Assembly: GCF_000013985.1 (NCBI RefSeq) | Contig: NC_008048.1 | Span: 1,612,001-1,676,000, forward strand | DNA from: Sphingopyxis alaskensis RB2256 | Lineage (GTDB): Bacteria; Pseudomonadota; Alphaproteobacteria; Sphingomonadales; Sphingomonadaceae | Direction: 5' to 3' | DNA: 64,000 nucleotides | In this document: positions 13,679-23,234 of the stretch, one piece after another | Numbering within the stretch: position 1 is the first letter of the stretch | How the letters are laid out: each line of letters begins with the position of its first letter | The notes under the pieces: generated by a model | What the model saw: the letters and a program-made list of their open reading frames with translations, nothing else | The model's database searches: none | What the model was told of the DNA's origin: nothing | Program-made: the position numbers and the translations under genes

Positions 13679-16600
13679 CAATAATCCTTGCGATAACGGA
13701 TCGACAGGTTCGACTGGCCCGATCCGCCCGCCTGGCTGAGCAGCGAGAGCGCCGGGGTCAGGCTGATCTCGAGCTGCGTCGCGGTATAGCCGCGCGCGTC
13801 GGTGATGACCTCCAGATAGATGTCCTTGGTGATATATTGCCCCGCCGCGAGCGCGGCGCCGCGGCCGATCGTATCGTCGGGGCCGAGGACGCGGAGACGG
13901 TCGATGCCCGCCGCCGACTGGAGCGCGCCGAGCGGGCTCAATCCCCCGCCGCCGCTGCTGAGCGCATTGAGCGAGGAAGCGAGCTGCACCGCCTGAAGCG
14001 GCGACAGCGTCGTGATCGAATCGCCGAACAGGATGCGCGACACGATCTCGTCCTGCGGCAATCCGGGGACGCTGGAGAACGCGACCTGCGGATTGCTGGC
14101 GCGCCCGGTGACGCTGACACTGACGGTAACGGTTTCGATGGTGTCGCTGGCGATCAGGCGGATTGCGGGGTCGAACGCGTCGCCGGTCGGGAAGGTCACG
14201 CGGCCTTCCTCCAGCTCGAACGAGCGCCCGGCAAAGCCCAAGGTGCCGCGCACCAGCTCGATCTCGCCGGTCACGCGCGGCGCCTCGGTCGTCCCGCGCA
14301 GCGTGACGTCGGCCTGCCATTCGGATTCGAGCCCCATGCCGCGGACATAGATTTCCTCGGAAGCCCGCAGCCGAATGTCGAGGCGGATGAGGTCGAACAG
14401 GCTGCCGCCGACCGCGGCGAGCCCGTCGCCACTGATCCGCGCGCGGCCCGATGCCTTGCGCCGCACCCCCGTCAATACCGGCACCTGCGCCGCACCTTCG
14501 CGCACGATGCGATAGCGCGTTTCGGGAAGGCGAAGGTCGCCCGACAGCAGCGCGGTCTGCCCCGCCACCTTTTGAAGCCGCAGATCGCCGGTCGCCCGTG
14601 CGGCGATATTTTCGCTGCGCGCGAGCCGCGCATTGTCGAGCGTCGCGGCGAGGTCCATCGGATAACCATCGGCCTGCGACAGGCTGACATAACCGCTGGC
14701 TGCGATTGTTCCTTCTCCGGCCCTGGCCGTCAGGTCGGCAATTTCCAGCCGGTTGCCCGCAAAGCGGCCATTGATGACCATCCCGGTGAGCCGCGTGCCA
14801 TAGGTCTGGTTCTCGTAAACCATGTCGCGCCCGCGCACGATGCCGTTCAGGCACGGGTCGGCGACGCGGCAGCCGAAATCGGCGGCGACCGCGACCGGGC
14901 CCGACACATGCTGGTCGGCGGGGCCGAAGAAGGAATAGAGCGTGTCGGCGGGGCCGTTGTAGCGGATGCCGCCGCTGAGCGGCGCGGCGCGCAGCCGGTC
15001 GGTCCACGCCCCCGCGCCGGGGCCGAGCGGGCGCAGCGACGCCTGGATGCGCCCGACCACGGTGCCGCGCTTGCGCATCACCGCGCGCGCTTCGCCGCCG
15101 TCGGCGAGCAGCTTGCCCGCGAAATTGACGTCGACCGGCTGGCTGACCGAGGCGGCGGTGGTGCGCGTGAAATTGCTGATCGTCAGGCGCGCGTCGGCGC
15201 GTGGGAAGGCGTCGGCGTTCGCCTGCTCGAAATCGAGGCTGCCGCTCGCCCGCCCGCCGAGTCCCATGTCGGGATAGACGGCGTTGAGGATCGCCATATT
15301 GACGCGGTCGAGCCGCGACTGGAACATGATCCCTTCGCCGAAGCGTCCGGCGACGCGCGCGCTGCTGCGGCGGCCGAGGTCGATATTGGTCGGCAATAAT
15401 TCATAACCGTCGGGACCGGGCACAATGCGCGCGGGCGAAATGGTACGGAAATTGATGCCCGTCGCGCGGCCCTGCACCGAGGCGCGCCAAAGGTCGGGCC
15501 TCAAGTCGGCGTTGGCGGCGATGCGGAAGGGGACGCCGCGCACCCCCTCGACAAGCGCCTGCGCCTTGCCGCTGCCGCCGCGATAGTCGATCTTCACGCG
15601 CGCGACGGCGATTTCATAATCGCGGATCTGCGTGTCGGCGACCTGGATGTCGGCGACGATGTGTGGCGTGTCGTACAGCGTAACATCGGCATCGACGATC
15701 GCCGATCCCACCGCGAGCTGCGCCGGGCCGGGGAGCATGACATTGTTCGCGCGGATGTTGATCGCGGCGGCCTGATGCTCGCCCGTGGCCGAAAGCCGCA
15801 CGAGGCCGCCAAGCCCCTGCCCAGAGGCGTCGAGCCGGCCGGTGAAGGGCCCCGCCGCGCTCCTGACCAGGCGCCCGCTGAAACCGATGCCCGACAGGTC
15901 GCCCCGCTCGACGTCGATCGTCAGGGGTCCGGCGGCGGTGAGCAGCACGACGTCGGCGGCGAGCGGCCCATAATCGGTGTCACCGGTCGCGGCGAGGCGG
16001 TAGCCGTTCGGCGCCCCTGTCACGCGCGCGACGAAGTTGGCAAGTCCGATCCCCAGCCCCGGCCGGTCGGCGGTCACAACCGCGCGCGGATCGCCGAGCG
16101 TCCCGGCAAGCTCGACGCCGAGCGGGCCATAATCACGCGAACTGGCGCGCGCGGTCAGCCGGATCTGGCCATCGGGCGCATAGCTTCCCTGCCCACCCGT
16201 GACGCGCAGGCGCGGCGCCGTCAGCCGCAAGCCAGAGAAGCGCACGACGCCATCGGTGCCATAGCGCACGTCGCCCGATGCCGTCGCATTGCCGCCGAGA
16301 AAATCGCGCACGCCCGAATTGAACAGCCGCGTCGAACGCGCGCGGACGCGGCCCGCAAGCTCGAACCCGCCGCGCGGCGCCGTCTTGAGGTCGGCATCGG
16401 TGTCGATGTCGAAGATGCCGACGCTCTCGATCCGATAATCGTTGATCCGCCCGTCGATCGCGCCCGTGTAGAAACCGCGGTTCAAATCGGCGACGACGAT
16501 CGCCTTCGCATCGATCCGCGGCGAGCGCAGGCGCAGATTGTCGCTGAGGAGGCGCCCGTCGGCATAGGCGAGGTCACCGTCGAGCCGCACATCGACCAGC

Positions 16601-17898
16601 GTGCCGCCCGCGACCGTGTCGAGCCCGCGAATGCGTGCCGCGCGCCCGGCAACGGGGATCACGACCTGCTCGGGATCGATGCGCGCCTTTCCCGCGAGGC
16701 TCAGCCGGTCGACGATGATGTCGTTGATCGCAAGGCGGGCGGCGTTCGCTCGATAATCGACCGTCGGCTGGGTGAAAGCGCCGTCGAGCGTCGCGGTCGC
16801 GCGCAGGCCGCTGGCGCGCAGCGCGGGCGCGATGGCCGCAGGGCGCCGGACATAGACCGCGAGCGCCAGCCCTTCGTAGCGATTGGCGCCCAGATCAACG
16901 CCGCCGCTGATGCCGAGATCGGCCGCGCCCGACGTCAGCCGCCCGTCGAGCACGGCCTTGCGATCGGCAAGCCGCGCCTTGATGTCGATCGCGGTTTCGG
17001 GCGCGAGCAGCTCGGCCACCGGGCCGCTCAGCAGCCGCGACGGCTGCGCATTGCCCTTGGCCGCAAAGTTGCCGTCGCGCGCCGTCAGCGCGATGCGGGC
17101 AAGCGGCGCGTCGCCAAGGCCCGCAGTCAGCGCGCCGTTCCACGCCTTCCAGTCGCCGCGTCCGCTGAGCTTCGCCGTCAGCGTCTCGTCGAAACCGCCC
17201 ATCGCGGCGAGCACGCCGCCCGCCGGAGCGCGCACGTCGAGCGTCATCGCCAGCCGGTTCGCCTCGGGCACCGCGTCGAGCAGCAGCTTGAGCCTGTCCC
17301 CCTTGCCGCCCCCGCCGATGGTTTCGGCGCTGGCGCTTATCTGTGCGCGGCGATCGGCGATCGCGACGCGGCCGTCGAGCATCGCCACCTGGCGCTCGCC
17401 TGCCACCGCGGGCTCGAATGTAAAGCGGTCGACGTGGAGCCGCCCGACGTCGATATCGAGATCGGGAAGCAGCGGCTCGCCCGTGTCGGGCACGGGTTTG
17501 AACGCCGGCAGCTTCTCCATCACCAGCGTCTCGGCCGTCGCCGAACGGATATCGACATGGCTCGCCAGATAGCGGAGAGGTCGCCAGTCGATCCGCAGTT
17601 CGGGCGAACGCAGGAACACGCCGTCGGGGTCGGAGAGGGTGAAATCGCGAACGATCATCCGGCTGTACAGCGACCCGTCGAGCCGGCCGATGCCGATCTT
17701 CATCCCGTTTTCGAACTCATATTTTTCGATCTGGGTGACAAGGAAACGTCGCCCGGCGTCGCTGTTCAGCCCGACAAGAAACAGCGCGAAAAGAAGGACG
17801 AGGCCAAGCAGCGCATAGCCCGTGCCGCGCAGGATCGCGCGCGGCCAGCTCCGCGCCGCAACCGGCGCCGTTTCGGCGGCGGGTGCGTCCTCGGTCAT
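13678..17898 (-). CDS. tamB: Translocation and assembly module protein TamB
   Basis: A 1406-residue AsmA-like/TamB (DUF490) protein that spans the periplasm as a long beta-taco and works with TamA or in lipid transport to the outer membrane. One N-terminal membrane segment (about residues 24-45, ending FLVGLNSDAGR) anchors it in the inner membrane. A repetitive beta-rich body follows. The conserved C-terminal domain includes VTGEIELVRGTLGFAGRSF, ASNPQVAFSSVPGLPQDEI, VSRILFG and the final LSIRYRKDY. The start overlaps the tamA stop as TGATG. Length is somewhat above that of E. coli TamB (1259) and usual for sphingomonads. Confidence 0.93.
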   Translation of the reverse strand: MTEDAPAAETAPVAARSWPRAILRGTGYALLGLVLLFALFLVGLNSDAGRRFLVTQIEKYEFENGMKIGIGRLDGSLYSRMIVRDFTLSDPDGVFLRSPELRIDWRPLRYLASHVDIRSATAETLVMEKLPAFKPVPDTGEPLLPDLDIDVGRLHVDRFTFEPAVAGERQVAMLDGRVAIADRRAQISASAETIGGGGKGDRLKLLLDAVPEANRLAMTLDVRAPAGGVLAAMGGFDETLTAKLSGRGDWKAWNGALTAGLGDAPLARIALTARDGNFAAKGNAQPSRLLSGPVAELLAPETAIDIKARLADRKAVLDGRLTSGAADLGISGGVDLGANRYEGLALAVYVRRPAAIAPALRASGLRATATLDGAFTQPTVDYRANAARLAINDIIVDRLSLAGKARIDPEQVVIPVAGRAARIRGLDTVAGGTLVDVRLDGDLAYADGRLLSDNLRLRSPRIDAKAIVVADLNRGFYTGAIDGRINDYRIESVGIFDIDTDADLKTAPRGGFELAGRVRARSTRLFNSGVRDFLGGNATASGDVRYGTDGVVRFSGLRLTAPRLRVTGGQGSYAPDGQIRLTARASSRDYGPLGVELAGTLGDPRAVVTADRPGLGIGLANFVARVTGAPNGYRLAATGDTDYGPLAADVVLLTAAGPLTIDVERGDLSGIGFSGRLVRSAAGPFTGRLDASGQGLGGLVRLSATGEHQAAAINIRANNVMLPGPAQLAVGSAIVDADVTLYDTPHIVADIQVADTQIRDYEIAVARVKIDYRGGSGKAQALVEGVRGVPFRIAANADLRPDLWRASVQGRATGINFRTISPARIVPGPDGYELLPTNIDLGRRSSARVAGRFGEGIMFQSRLDRVNMAILNAVYPDMGLGGRASGSLDFEQANADAFPRADARLTISNFTRTTAASVSQPVDVNFAGKLLADGGEARAVMRKRGTVVGRIQASLRPLGPGAGAWTDRLRAAPLSGGIRYNGPADTLYSFFGPADQHVSGPVAVAADFGCRVADPCLNGIVRGRDMVYENQTYGTRLTGMVINGRFAGNRLEIADLTARAGEGTIAASGYVSLSQADGYPMDLAATLDNARLARSENIAARATGDLRLQKVAGQTALLSGDLRLPETRYRIVREGAAQVPVLTGVRRKASGRARISGDGLAAVGGSLFDLIRLDIRLRASEEIYVRGMGLESEWQADVTLRGTTEAPRVTGEIELVRGTLGFAGRSFELEEGRVTFPTGDAFDPAIRLIASDTIETVTVSVSVTGRASNPQVAFSSVPGLPQDEIVSRILFGDSITTLSPLQAVQLASSLNALSSGGGGLSPLGALQSAAGIDRLRVLGPDDTIGRGAALAAGQYITKDIYLEVITDARGYTATQLEISLTPALSLLSQAGGSGQSNLSIRYRKDY

Positions 17899-20237
17899 CA
17901 GAAGGCCTGCCCGATCGACACATAGACGCTGACGCGCGCTTCGCCGGGCTTGCGCGCGATCGGCGTCGCGATGTCGAAGCGCATCGGCCCGAAATTGGTG
18001 TAATAGCGCGCGCCGATGCCGGCGCCGAAGCGCAGATCCTGAAAGGTCGGCGCCGAACTGCGGTAAACCTGCCCCGCATCGACGAAGCCGACGACGCCGA
18101 AATCGCCGAAGCGATAGCGCGCCTCGACCGCGACCTCGTTGACGCTGCGGCCGCCGATCGGATCATTGTTGGGGTCTTTGGGTCCTAGCTCCTGATAACC
18201 GAAGCCGCGCACCGACCCGCCGCCGCCCGCATAAAAGCGCCGCGACGGCGCGAGCCGTTCGCGCGCGGCACCGAGGATCGACCCGAAGCGCACCCGCCCC
18301 GCGAGCACGATGCTGTCGGTCATCGGATAATAGCCGCTGATGTCGGTGCGAAGCCGCGCATAGGGGGAGAAGCGTCCCGAAAGCGAGCCTTCAGGCTGAA
18401 TCAGCGACGTGATGCGAAACCCCTTGGTCGGGTCGAGCAAGTTGTCGGTACGGTCTATCCCGACCTGCCCGCTCAGCCCCAGGATGGTGTAGAAGTCAAA
18501 GGACCGCTCGCCCGTCGCAAAATCATAATCATCCTCGCGCGTGGCAATGAGCTCGACGCCATAGGCATAGGTGAACTTCTTTTGCCAGATCGGCGTCGAA
18601 TCATAGCTGATGCGCGCGCCGACGCGGCCGGTCAACGCCTCGAAGGCCTCATAATTGCTGCGCTTTGCCTCGGCGACGAGTTCCAGCGTCCGGTCGCGCC
18701 GACCGGCGTTCGACCGCCGCAGCGTCGCACCGATCCCCTGTTCCTGCGTGCCGATGACGCCGCGAAAGGTCAGAGCGCCTTCGGGGGGGAACATGTTGCG
18801 GTGCGTCCAGCTTCCCTCGACCCGAAGCCCCTCGCCCGTGCCATAACCCGCGCTCGCCGCGATCGTGCGTGGTGGCCCCGCCTGCTGTGTCACCAGCATG
18901 GTCACATATTCGGTGCCGTCGCCCGCGCTTTCACCCGTCGGCTGCGGTTCGGCGGCGACGGTCGAGAAGAGCCCGGTAGCGACGAGCGCCTGCCGGAGGT
19001 CATCGACCTTGCGGCTGTCGTAAAGGTCGCCGCGCTTGAAGCGTGCGAGCACCGCGACATGATCGGCATCGAAAGCAAGGTCGCCCGTCGTCTCGATGCC
19101 GCCAAAGCGCGATCGTTTGCCGATATCGACAGGCAGCGTGTAGACGCCTTCTCCCGTCGCCGGGTCGAGCAGGACGTCGCGCTGGCCTACCTGCGCGAAC
19201 GGATAGCCTTCTTCGGGCAGCTTGAGCGCGATCGCCGCCTCGGCGCCCTGAATCCGCTGCGCGACGATGGGCTCACCGACGCTCAGCGGGAAATTGTCGG
19301 CGATCAGGCGGGGGGGGATCGTCGGGGCGGCGTCGATCACGATGTCGGAGAGCGTGTATCGCTGTCCGGGCGTCACGTCGATGATCGCGGTGATCGGACG
19401 GCTGCCGCGGTCCTGCCCTTCCTCGCGCGGCCCGCGCTCGATGCGCGTCTCGACGACCGCGTCATAATAGCCCTCCGACGCCAGGATGCGCTGCATCAGC
19501 TCGCCATCGGCGGACAGACGCGCGCGGATCATCGCCGCATTGTCGGCCTTGCCGTCACCATCGTAAAGCGCCGACAGATCGCCGAACATGTCGGCAAGAT
19601 CCACGCTGGTGCCGTCGTCGGCCGCGTCCAGCCCGTTGACCCGAACCTGATAGGCCAGCTCGCGACCATCATCCTCCTCTTCCGCCTCGGCGAATTCGAC
19701 GGGTTCGACATCGAAATTGTCGAGCGGGGGGAGCAGCGCCGCGAGTTCGATGTCGCTTATCGGCGCGTCGCCAATCGCCTCGACGCTATCGCCGTCGGCA
19801 AGGGCCGGAACGGGACCGCCATCGACCGCGGGCGTTGCGGCGCCGCCGGCGGTTTCGGCTTCATCCCCGTCCTGATTCCCGCGCCGCGCCGCGTCGGCGG
19901 CCTGCCGCCGCTCGACCTCGGCGATCGATTCGAGCGGCCGGTCAAGTTCGGGATCCTCCTCGGCGCTGATCGGCGGGATCGCCTTTTCAAACTCGTCGTC
20001 GGCGATGATCGGTTCGACCTCGGGCAGATCCGCCTCGGGCGGTGGCGGCGATGGCGATGCGATCGGATCGTCGGCCGCGGCCGCGACGCCGGTTCGGGAT
20101 ACCGACTTCTCTTGTTCCTGCGCGATCACCGACGGCGCAAGCAGCAGGGCCGGCAAGGCCGCGGCGCCGACCAGCAGCGACCCTATTCCCGCCAGTCGGC
20201 GGCACGAAGAATCACAGGATTTTTCAGATTTTTGCAT
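17898..20237 (-). CDS. tamA: Outer-membrane assembly factor TamA (BamA/Omp85 family)
   Basis: A 779-residue Omp85-family protein. A signal peptide (about residues 1-40, ending SVIAQ) is followed by some 175 residues rich in Glu, Asp, Ala and Pro with no obvious fold. POTRA-like repeats come next (about 210-450; RYTLSDIVIDAAP, GIETTGDLAFD), then the 16-strand barrel with the family motif FYAGGGGSVRGFGYQELGP. It ends in a terminal Phe (YVSIGQAF), as needed for BAM recognition. E. coli TamA has 577 residues; the extra length is the acidic linker. It precedes tamB with a 1-nt overlap, giving the standard tamAB pair. Confidence 0.92.
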   Translation of the reverse strand: MQKSEKSCDSSCRRLAGIGSLLVGAAALPALLLAPSVIAQEQEKSVSRTGVAAAADDPIASPSPPPPEADLPEVEPIIADDEFEKAIPPISAEEDPELDRPLESIAEVERRQAADAARRGNQDGDEAETAGGAATPAVDGGPVPALADGDSVEAIGDAPISDIELAALLPPLDNFDVEPVEFAEAEEEDDGRELAYQVRVNGLDAADDGTSVDLADMFGDLSALYDGDGKADNAAMIRARLSADGELMQRILASEGYYDAVVETRIERGPREEGQDRGSRPITAIIDVTPGQRYTLSDIVIDAAPTIPPRLIADNFPLSVGEPIVAQRIQGAEAAIALKLPEEGYPFAQVGQRDVLLDPATGEGVYTLPVDIGKRSRFGGIETTGDLAFDADHVAVLARFKRGDLYDSRKVDDLRQALVATGLFSTVAAEPQPTGESAGDGTEYVTMLVTQQAGPPRTIAASAGYGTGEGLRVEGSWTHRNMFPPEGALTFRGVIGTQEQGIGATLRRSNAGRRDRTLELVAEAKRSNYEAFEALTGRVGARISYDSTPIWQKKFTYAYGVELIATREDDYDFATGERSFDFYTILGLSGQVGIDRTDNLLDPTKGFRITSLIQPEGSLSGRFSPYARLRTDISGYYPMTDSIVLAGRVRFGSILGAARERLAPSRRFYAGGGGSVRGFGYQELGPKDPNNDPIGGRSVNEVAVEARYRFGDFGVVGFVDAGQVYRSSAPTFQDLRFGAGIGARYYTNFGPMRFDIATPIARKPGEARVSVYVSIGQAF

Positions 20238-20371
20238 CTGCTGGCCACCGAAGAAGACTTGTGGCTTCAGAGCTTTGGCTGTGCAACCCGTTTCTCCCCT
20301 TCGCCGGGTGCCAACGCTCCGGCGTTGGGACAGTTCCCCGTCATACGGCGGGCGACGGCGGGCGGGACAGA

Positions 20372-21541
20372 TCAGCTGTCGGCGCCGAACAGGTCGCGGC
20401 TGTAAACCTTGTCGACGACATCGGCGAGGTCGTCGGTGATACGGTTCGCGATAATCACGTCGGCTTCGGCCTTGAACGCATCGAGATCGCGGATCACGCG
20501 CGAGTTGAACAGCCGGTCCTCCGCGACAAGCGGTTCATAGACGATCACCTCGATCCCCTTGGCCTTCACGCGCTTCATCACGCCGAGGATGCTGCTGGCG
20601 CGGAAATTGTCCGACCCCGCCTTCATCGCGAGGCGATGGATGCCGACGACGCGCGGGTTCCGTTTGATGACCTCCGACGCGACGAAATCCTTGCGCGTGG
20701 TGTTCGAGGAGACGATCGCCTGGATGAGGTTCTGTGGCACATCCTTGTAATTGGCGAGCATCTGCTTCGTGTCCTTGGGCAGGCAATAACCGCCATAACC
20801 GAAGGAAGGATTGTTGTAGAAACTGCCGATCCGGGGATCGAGGCACACCCCCTCGATCACCTGCCGCGAATCGACGCCGTGCAAGGCGGCATAAGTGTCC
20901 AGCTCGTTGAAAAAGGCGACGCGCATCGCAAGATAGGTGTTCGCAAACAGCTTGATCGCCTCGGCCTCGGTGTTCCCCGTCTGGAGAACGGCCGTATCGG
21001 GCTTCAGCGACCCTTCGAGCAACAGCCGCGCGAAATCGGCGGCGCGCGGGTGCGTGTTGCCGACGATGATCCGCGACGGATGGAGATTGTCGTGGAGCGC
21101 GCGCCCTTCGCGCAGGAACTCCGGGGAAAAGACGATGTCGTTGCTGCCATGTTCGGCGCGCATCCGTTCGGTGAAGCCCACCGGGACGGTCGATTTGACG
21201 ACGACCAGCGCGCCGGGCGCCAGCTTCAGCGCGTCGGCGATGACGCTTTCGACGCTGTTCGTGTTGAAATAATTGGTGTCGGGATCATAGTCGGTCGGCG
21301 TTGCAACGATGACGAAGTTCGCGTCGGCATAGGCCGCCTGCTTGTCGGTGGTCGCAACCAGGTTCAGTTGCTTGTTGGCCAGATAATCCTCGATCTCGGG
21401 ATCGACGATCGGCGATTGCCGCGCGTTGACGAGCTCGACCTTGCGCGTGTCGATGTCGAGCGCGACGACCGCATTATGCTGCGCCAGCAGAACCGCGTTC
21501 GAAATGCCGACATAACCCGTGCCGACGACGGCGATCTTCAC
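20372..21541 (-). CDS. ugd: UDP-glucose 6-dehydrogenase
   Basis: A 389-residue enzyme that oxidises UDP-glucose to UDP-glucuronate with two NAD+. [18 protein letters not shown] is the NAD-binding start. [23 protein letters not shown] and the catalytic-cysteine motif [14 protein letters not shown] are all present. The frame extends upstream to 21604. The GTG at 21541 is preceded by AAAGGA at a good distance and gives the standard N-terminus, so it is preferred. Its product feeds the UDP-glucuronate decarboxylase at 25 kb and the epimerase at 7.9 kb. It lies 134 nt upstream of tamA on the same strand, with nothing clear in the gap. Confidence 0.95.
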   Translation of the reverse strand: MKIAVVGTGYVGISNAVLLAQHNAVVALDIDTRKVELVNARQSPIVDPEIEDYLANKQLNLVATTDKQAAYADANFVIVATPTDYDPDTNYFNTNSVESVIADALKLAPGALVVVKSTVPVGFTERMRAEHGSNDIVFSPEFLREGRALHDNLHPSRIIVGNTHPRAADFARLLLEGSLKPDTAVLQTGNTEAEAIKLFANTYLAMRVAFFNELDTYAALHGVDSRQVIEGVCLDPRIGSFYNNPSFGYGGYCLPKDTKQMLANYKDVPQNLIQAIVSSNTTRKDFVASEVIKRNPRVVGIHRLAMKAGSDNFRASSILGVMKRVKAKGIEVIVYEPLVAEDRLFNSRVIRDLDAFKAEADVIIANRITDDLADVVDKVYSRDLFGADS

Positions 21542-21627
21542 GGGCGAATCCTTTGCTGACGTCAATGATTTATCCTTTGGCCGATGCGGCGCCGTCCGTA
21601 GCAACGGCCCGGCGGCGGCTCAATGCT

Positions 21628-23091
21628 TCATGTGCCGCAAAAGGTCGTATAGGGCGCCGCATCGGCGGGCGCGGGTTCGGCGAAGCGCTCGCGCCCGGCG
21701 CGCGCTGCGAACGGCTGACGCACGACCTCCAGCAGTTCGAGCCAGGGCGCCGGATCGCCTGCCTCGGCGGCTTCGAGCGCCGCTTCGACGCGATGATTGC
21801 GCGGGATATAGAGCGGGTTCACGGCGTCCATCGCGTCGGCGAGGTCGAGCGGATTGGCCGCGTCCTGTTCGATACGCTGCCACCAGTCGGCGATCCACGG
21901 CGCCATCGCGTCGGGCGCGGGCAGCAGCGCCTGCATCATCGCCCCCTCGCCGCGCAGCAGCATTGCGAGCGCGCGAAAGAAGGTGGTGAAATCGACGCTG
22001 TGCTTCTCCAGCTCGTCGAACAGCCTGTCGATCAGCTCGGCATCGTCGCCCGCGCTCGTCGAAAGGCCGAGTTTCTCGCGGACCTGCGCGTGCCACGCTG
22101 CACGAAACCGCCCCGGAATCGCATCGACGAGCGCTTTCGCCGCCTCGACATCGGCGGGCGAAACGCGGTGGATCGCGGGCAGGAGCGCCTCGGCAAAGCG
22201 CGCCATGTTCCAGTGCATGATCTGCGGCTGGCGGCCATAGGCATAACGGCCGGTCGCATCGATCGAACTGAACACCGTGTTCGCGGCGAAGCGGTCCATG
22301 AAGGCACAGGGGCCATAATCGATCGTCTCGCCGCTGATCGCGACATTGTCGGTGTTCATCACCCCGTGGATGAAGCCGACACCCAGCCAGCGCGCAATGA
22401 GCGCGCATTGCAGGCCGATCACCCGGTCGAGCAAGGCGAGGTGCGGGTTGGCGGCATCGGCGAGATCGGGAAAATGCCGCGCGATGCTGTAATCGGACAA
22501 TTGTACGACATGGTCGGCACCGAAATGCGCGGCAAAGAACTGGAAGGTGCCGACGCGGATATGGCTGCTGGCGACGCGGGTGAGCACCGCGCCCGGATGC
22601 GCGCGCTCACGCTCGACGCGCTCGCCCGTCGTCACCGCTGCGAGCGCGCGCGTCGTCGGCACGCCCATCGCCGCCATCGCCTCGGACACGAGGAACTCGC
22701 GCAGCACGGGACCGATCGCCGCCTTGCCGTCGCCGCCACGCGAAAAGGCGGTCGGCCCCGACCCCTTGAGCTGAATGTCGAAGCGCGCGCCGTCGGGCGC
22801 GACGATCTCGCCGAGCAGCAACGCGCGGCCATCGCCGAGCTGCGGCGAAAAATGGCCGAACTGGTGTCCGGCATAGGCGAGCGCGATGGGCGCGGCGCCT
22901 TCGGGCAGTTCCTCCCCCGAAAACACCCGCGCAAGCTCGTCGGCATCGACGCCACGTCGGTCGAAGCCCAGCCTTTCAGCCAGCGCGTCGTTGAACGCGA
23001 GGAGCCGGGGCGCCGATGGCTTCGCAGCTTCGGCAGGCGCATAAAAGCCCTGCATGTCGGCATGAAAACTGTTGTCGAAGGCAAATTGCAT
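21628..23091 (-). CDS. selO: Protein adenylyltransferase SelO (YdiU family)
   Basis: A 487-residue pseudokinase-fold enzyme that transfers AMP from ATP to Ser/Thr/Tyr of target proteins. FDIQLKGSGPTAFSRGGDGKAA carries the key Lys and the glycine-rich region. LREFLVSEAMAAMGVPTTRAL and HGVMNTDNVAISGETIDYGPCAFMD (catalytic Asp and metal-binding Asn/Asp) are typical. The C-terminus YTTFCGT keeps the cysteine that replaces selenocysteine in bacterial members. The open frame begins at 23214, but the ATG at 23091 with GGGAG upstream gives the family start MQFAFDNSFHADM. Confidence 0.93.
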   Translation of the reverse strand: MQFAFDNSFHADMQGFYAPAEAAKPSAPRLLAFNDALAERLGFDRRGVDADELARVFSGEELPEGAAPIALAYAGHQFGHFSPQLGDGRALLLGEIVAPDGARFDIQLKGSGPTAFSRGGDGKAAIGPVLREFLVSEAMAAMGVPTTRALAAVTTGERVERERAHPGAVLTRVASSHIRVGTFQFFAAHFGADHVVQLSDYSIARHFPDLADAANPHLALLDRVIGLQCALIARWLGVGFIHGVMNTDNVAISGETIDYGPCAFMDRFAANTVFSSIDATGRYAYGRQPQIMHWNMARFAEALLPAIHRVSPADVEAAKALVDAIPGRFRAAWHAQVREKLGLSTSAGDDAELIDRLFDELEKHSVDFTTFFRALAMLLRGEGAMMQALLPAPDAMAPWIADWWQRIEQDAANPLDLADAMDAVNPLYIPRNHRVEAALEAAEAGDPAPWLELLEVVRQPFAARAGRERFAEPAPADAAPYTTFCGT

Positions 23092-23234
23092 GGTGGGGGC
23101 TCCCGATTGTAGTTTGTATGGTAACCAAGCAATTGCAAGCGCAGGCCCGGAAAAGCGCGACGCCGCCCTTCCCGCTCTCAATGCATGAGTGTCGACCTTC
23201 CCCGCGCATATCATCAGGCCGCTGCGGCGCGGAC

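Noticed and set aside
13679..15007. Extension of the small lipoprotein frame far into tamB
   Set aside because: The sequence is the out-of-frame reading of tamB. Only the part from the ATG at 13678 has a signal peptide and lipobox.
15661..17925. 754-codon plus-strand open frame opposite tamB
   Set aside because: Antisense shadow of tamB. Composition is typical of reversed GC-rich codons and no motif is recognisable.
18582..20405. 607-codon plus-strand open frame opposite tamA
   Set aside because: Antisense shadow. tamA has a signal peptide, POTRA repeats and barrel motif on the other strand.
21553..23112. 519-codon plus-strand frame opposite selO
   Set aside because: Antisense of a clearly conserved SelO protein.
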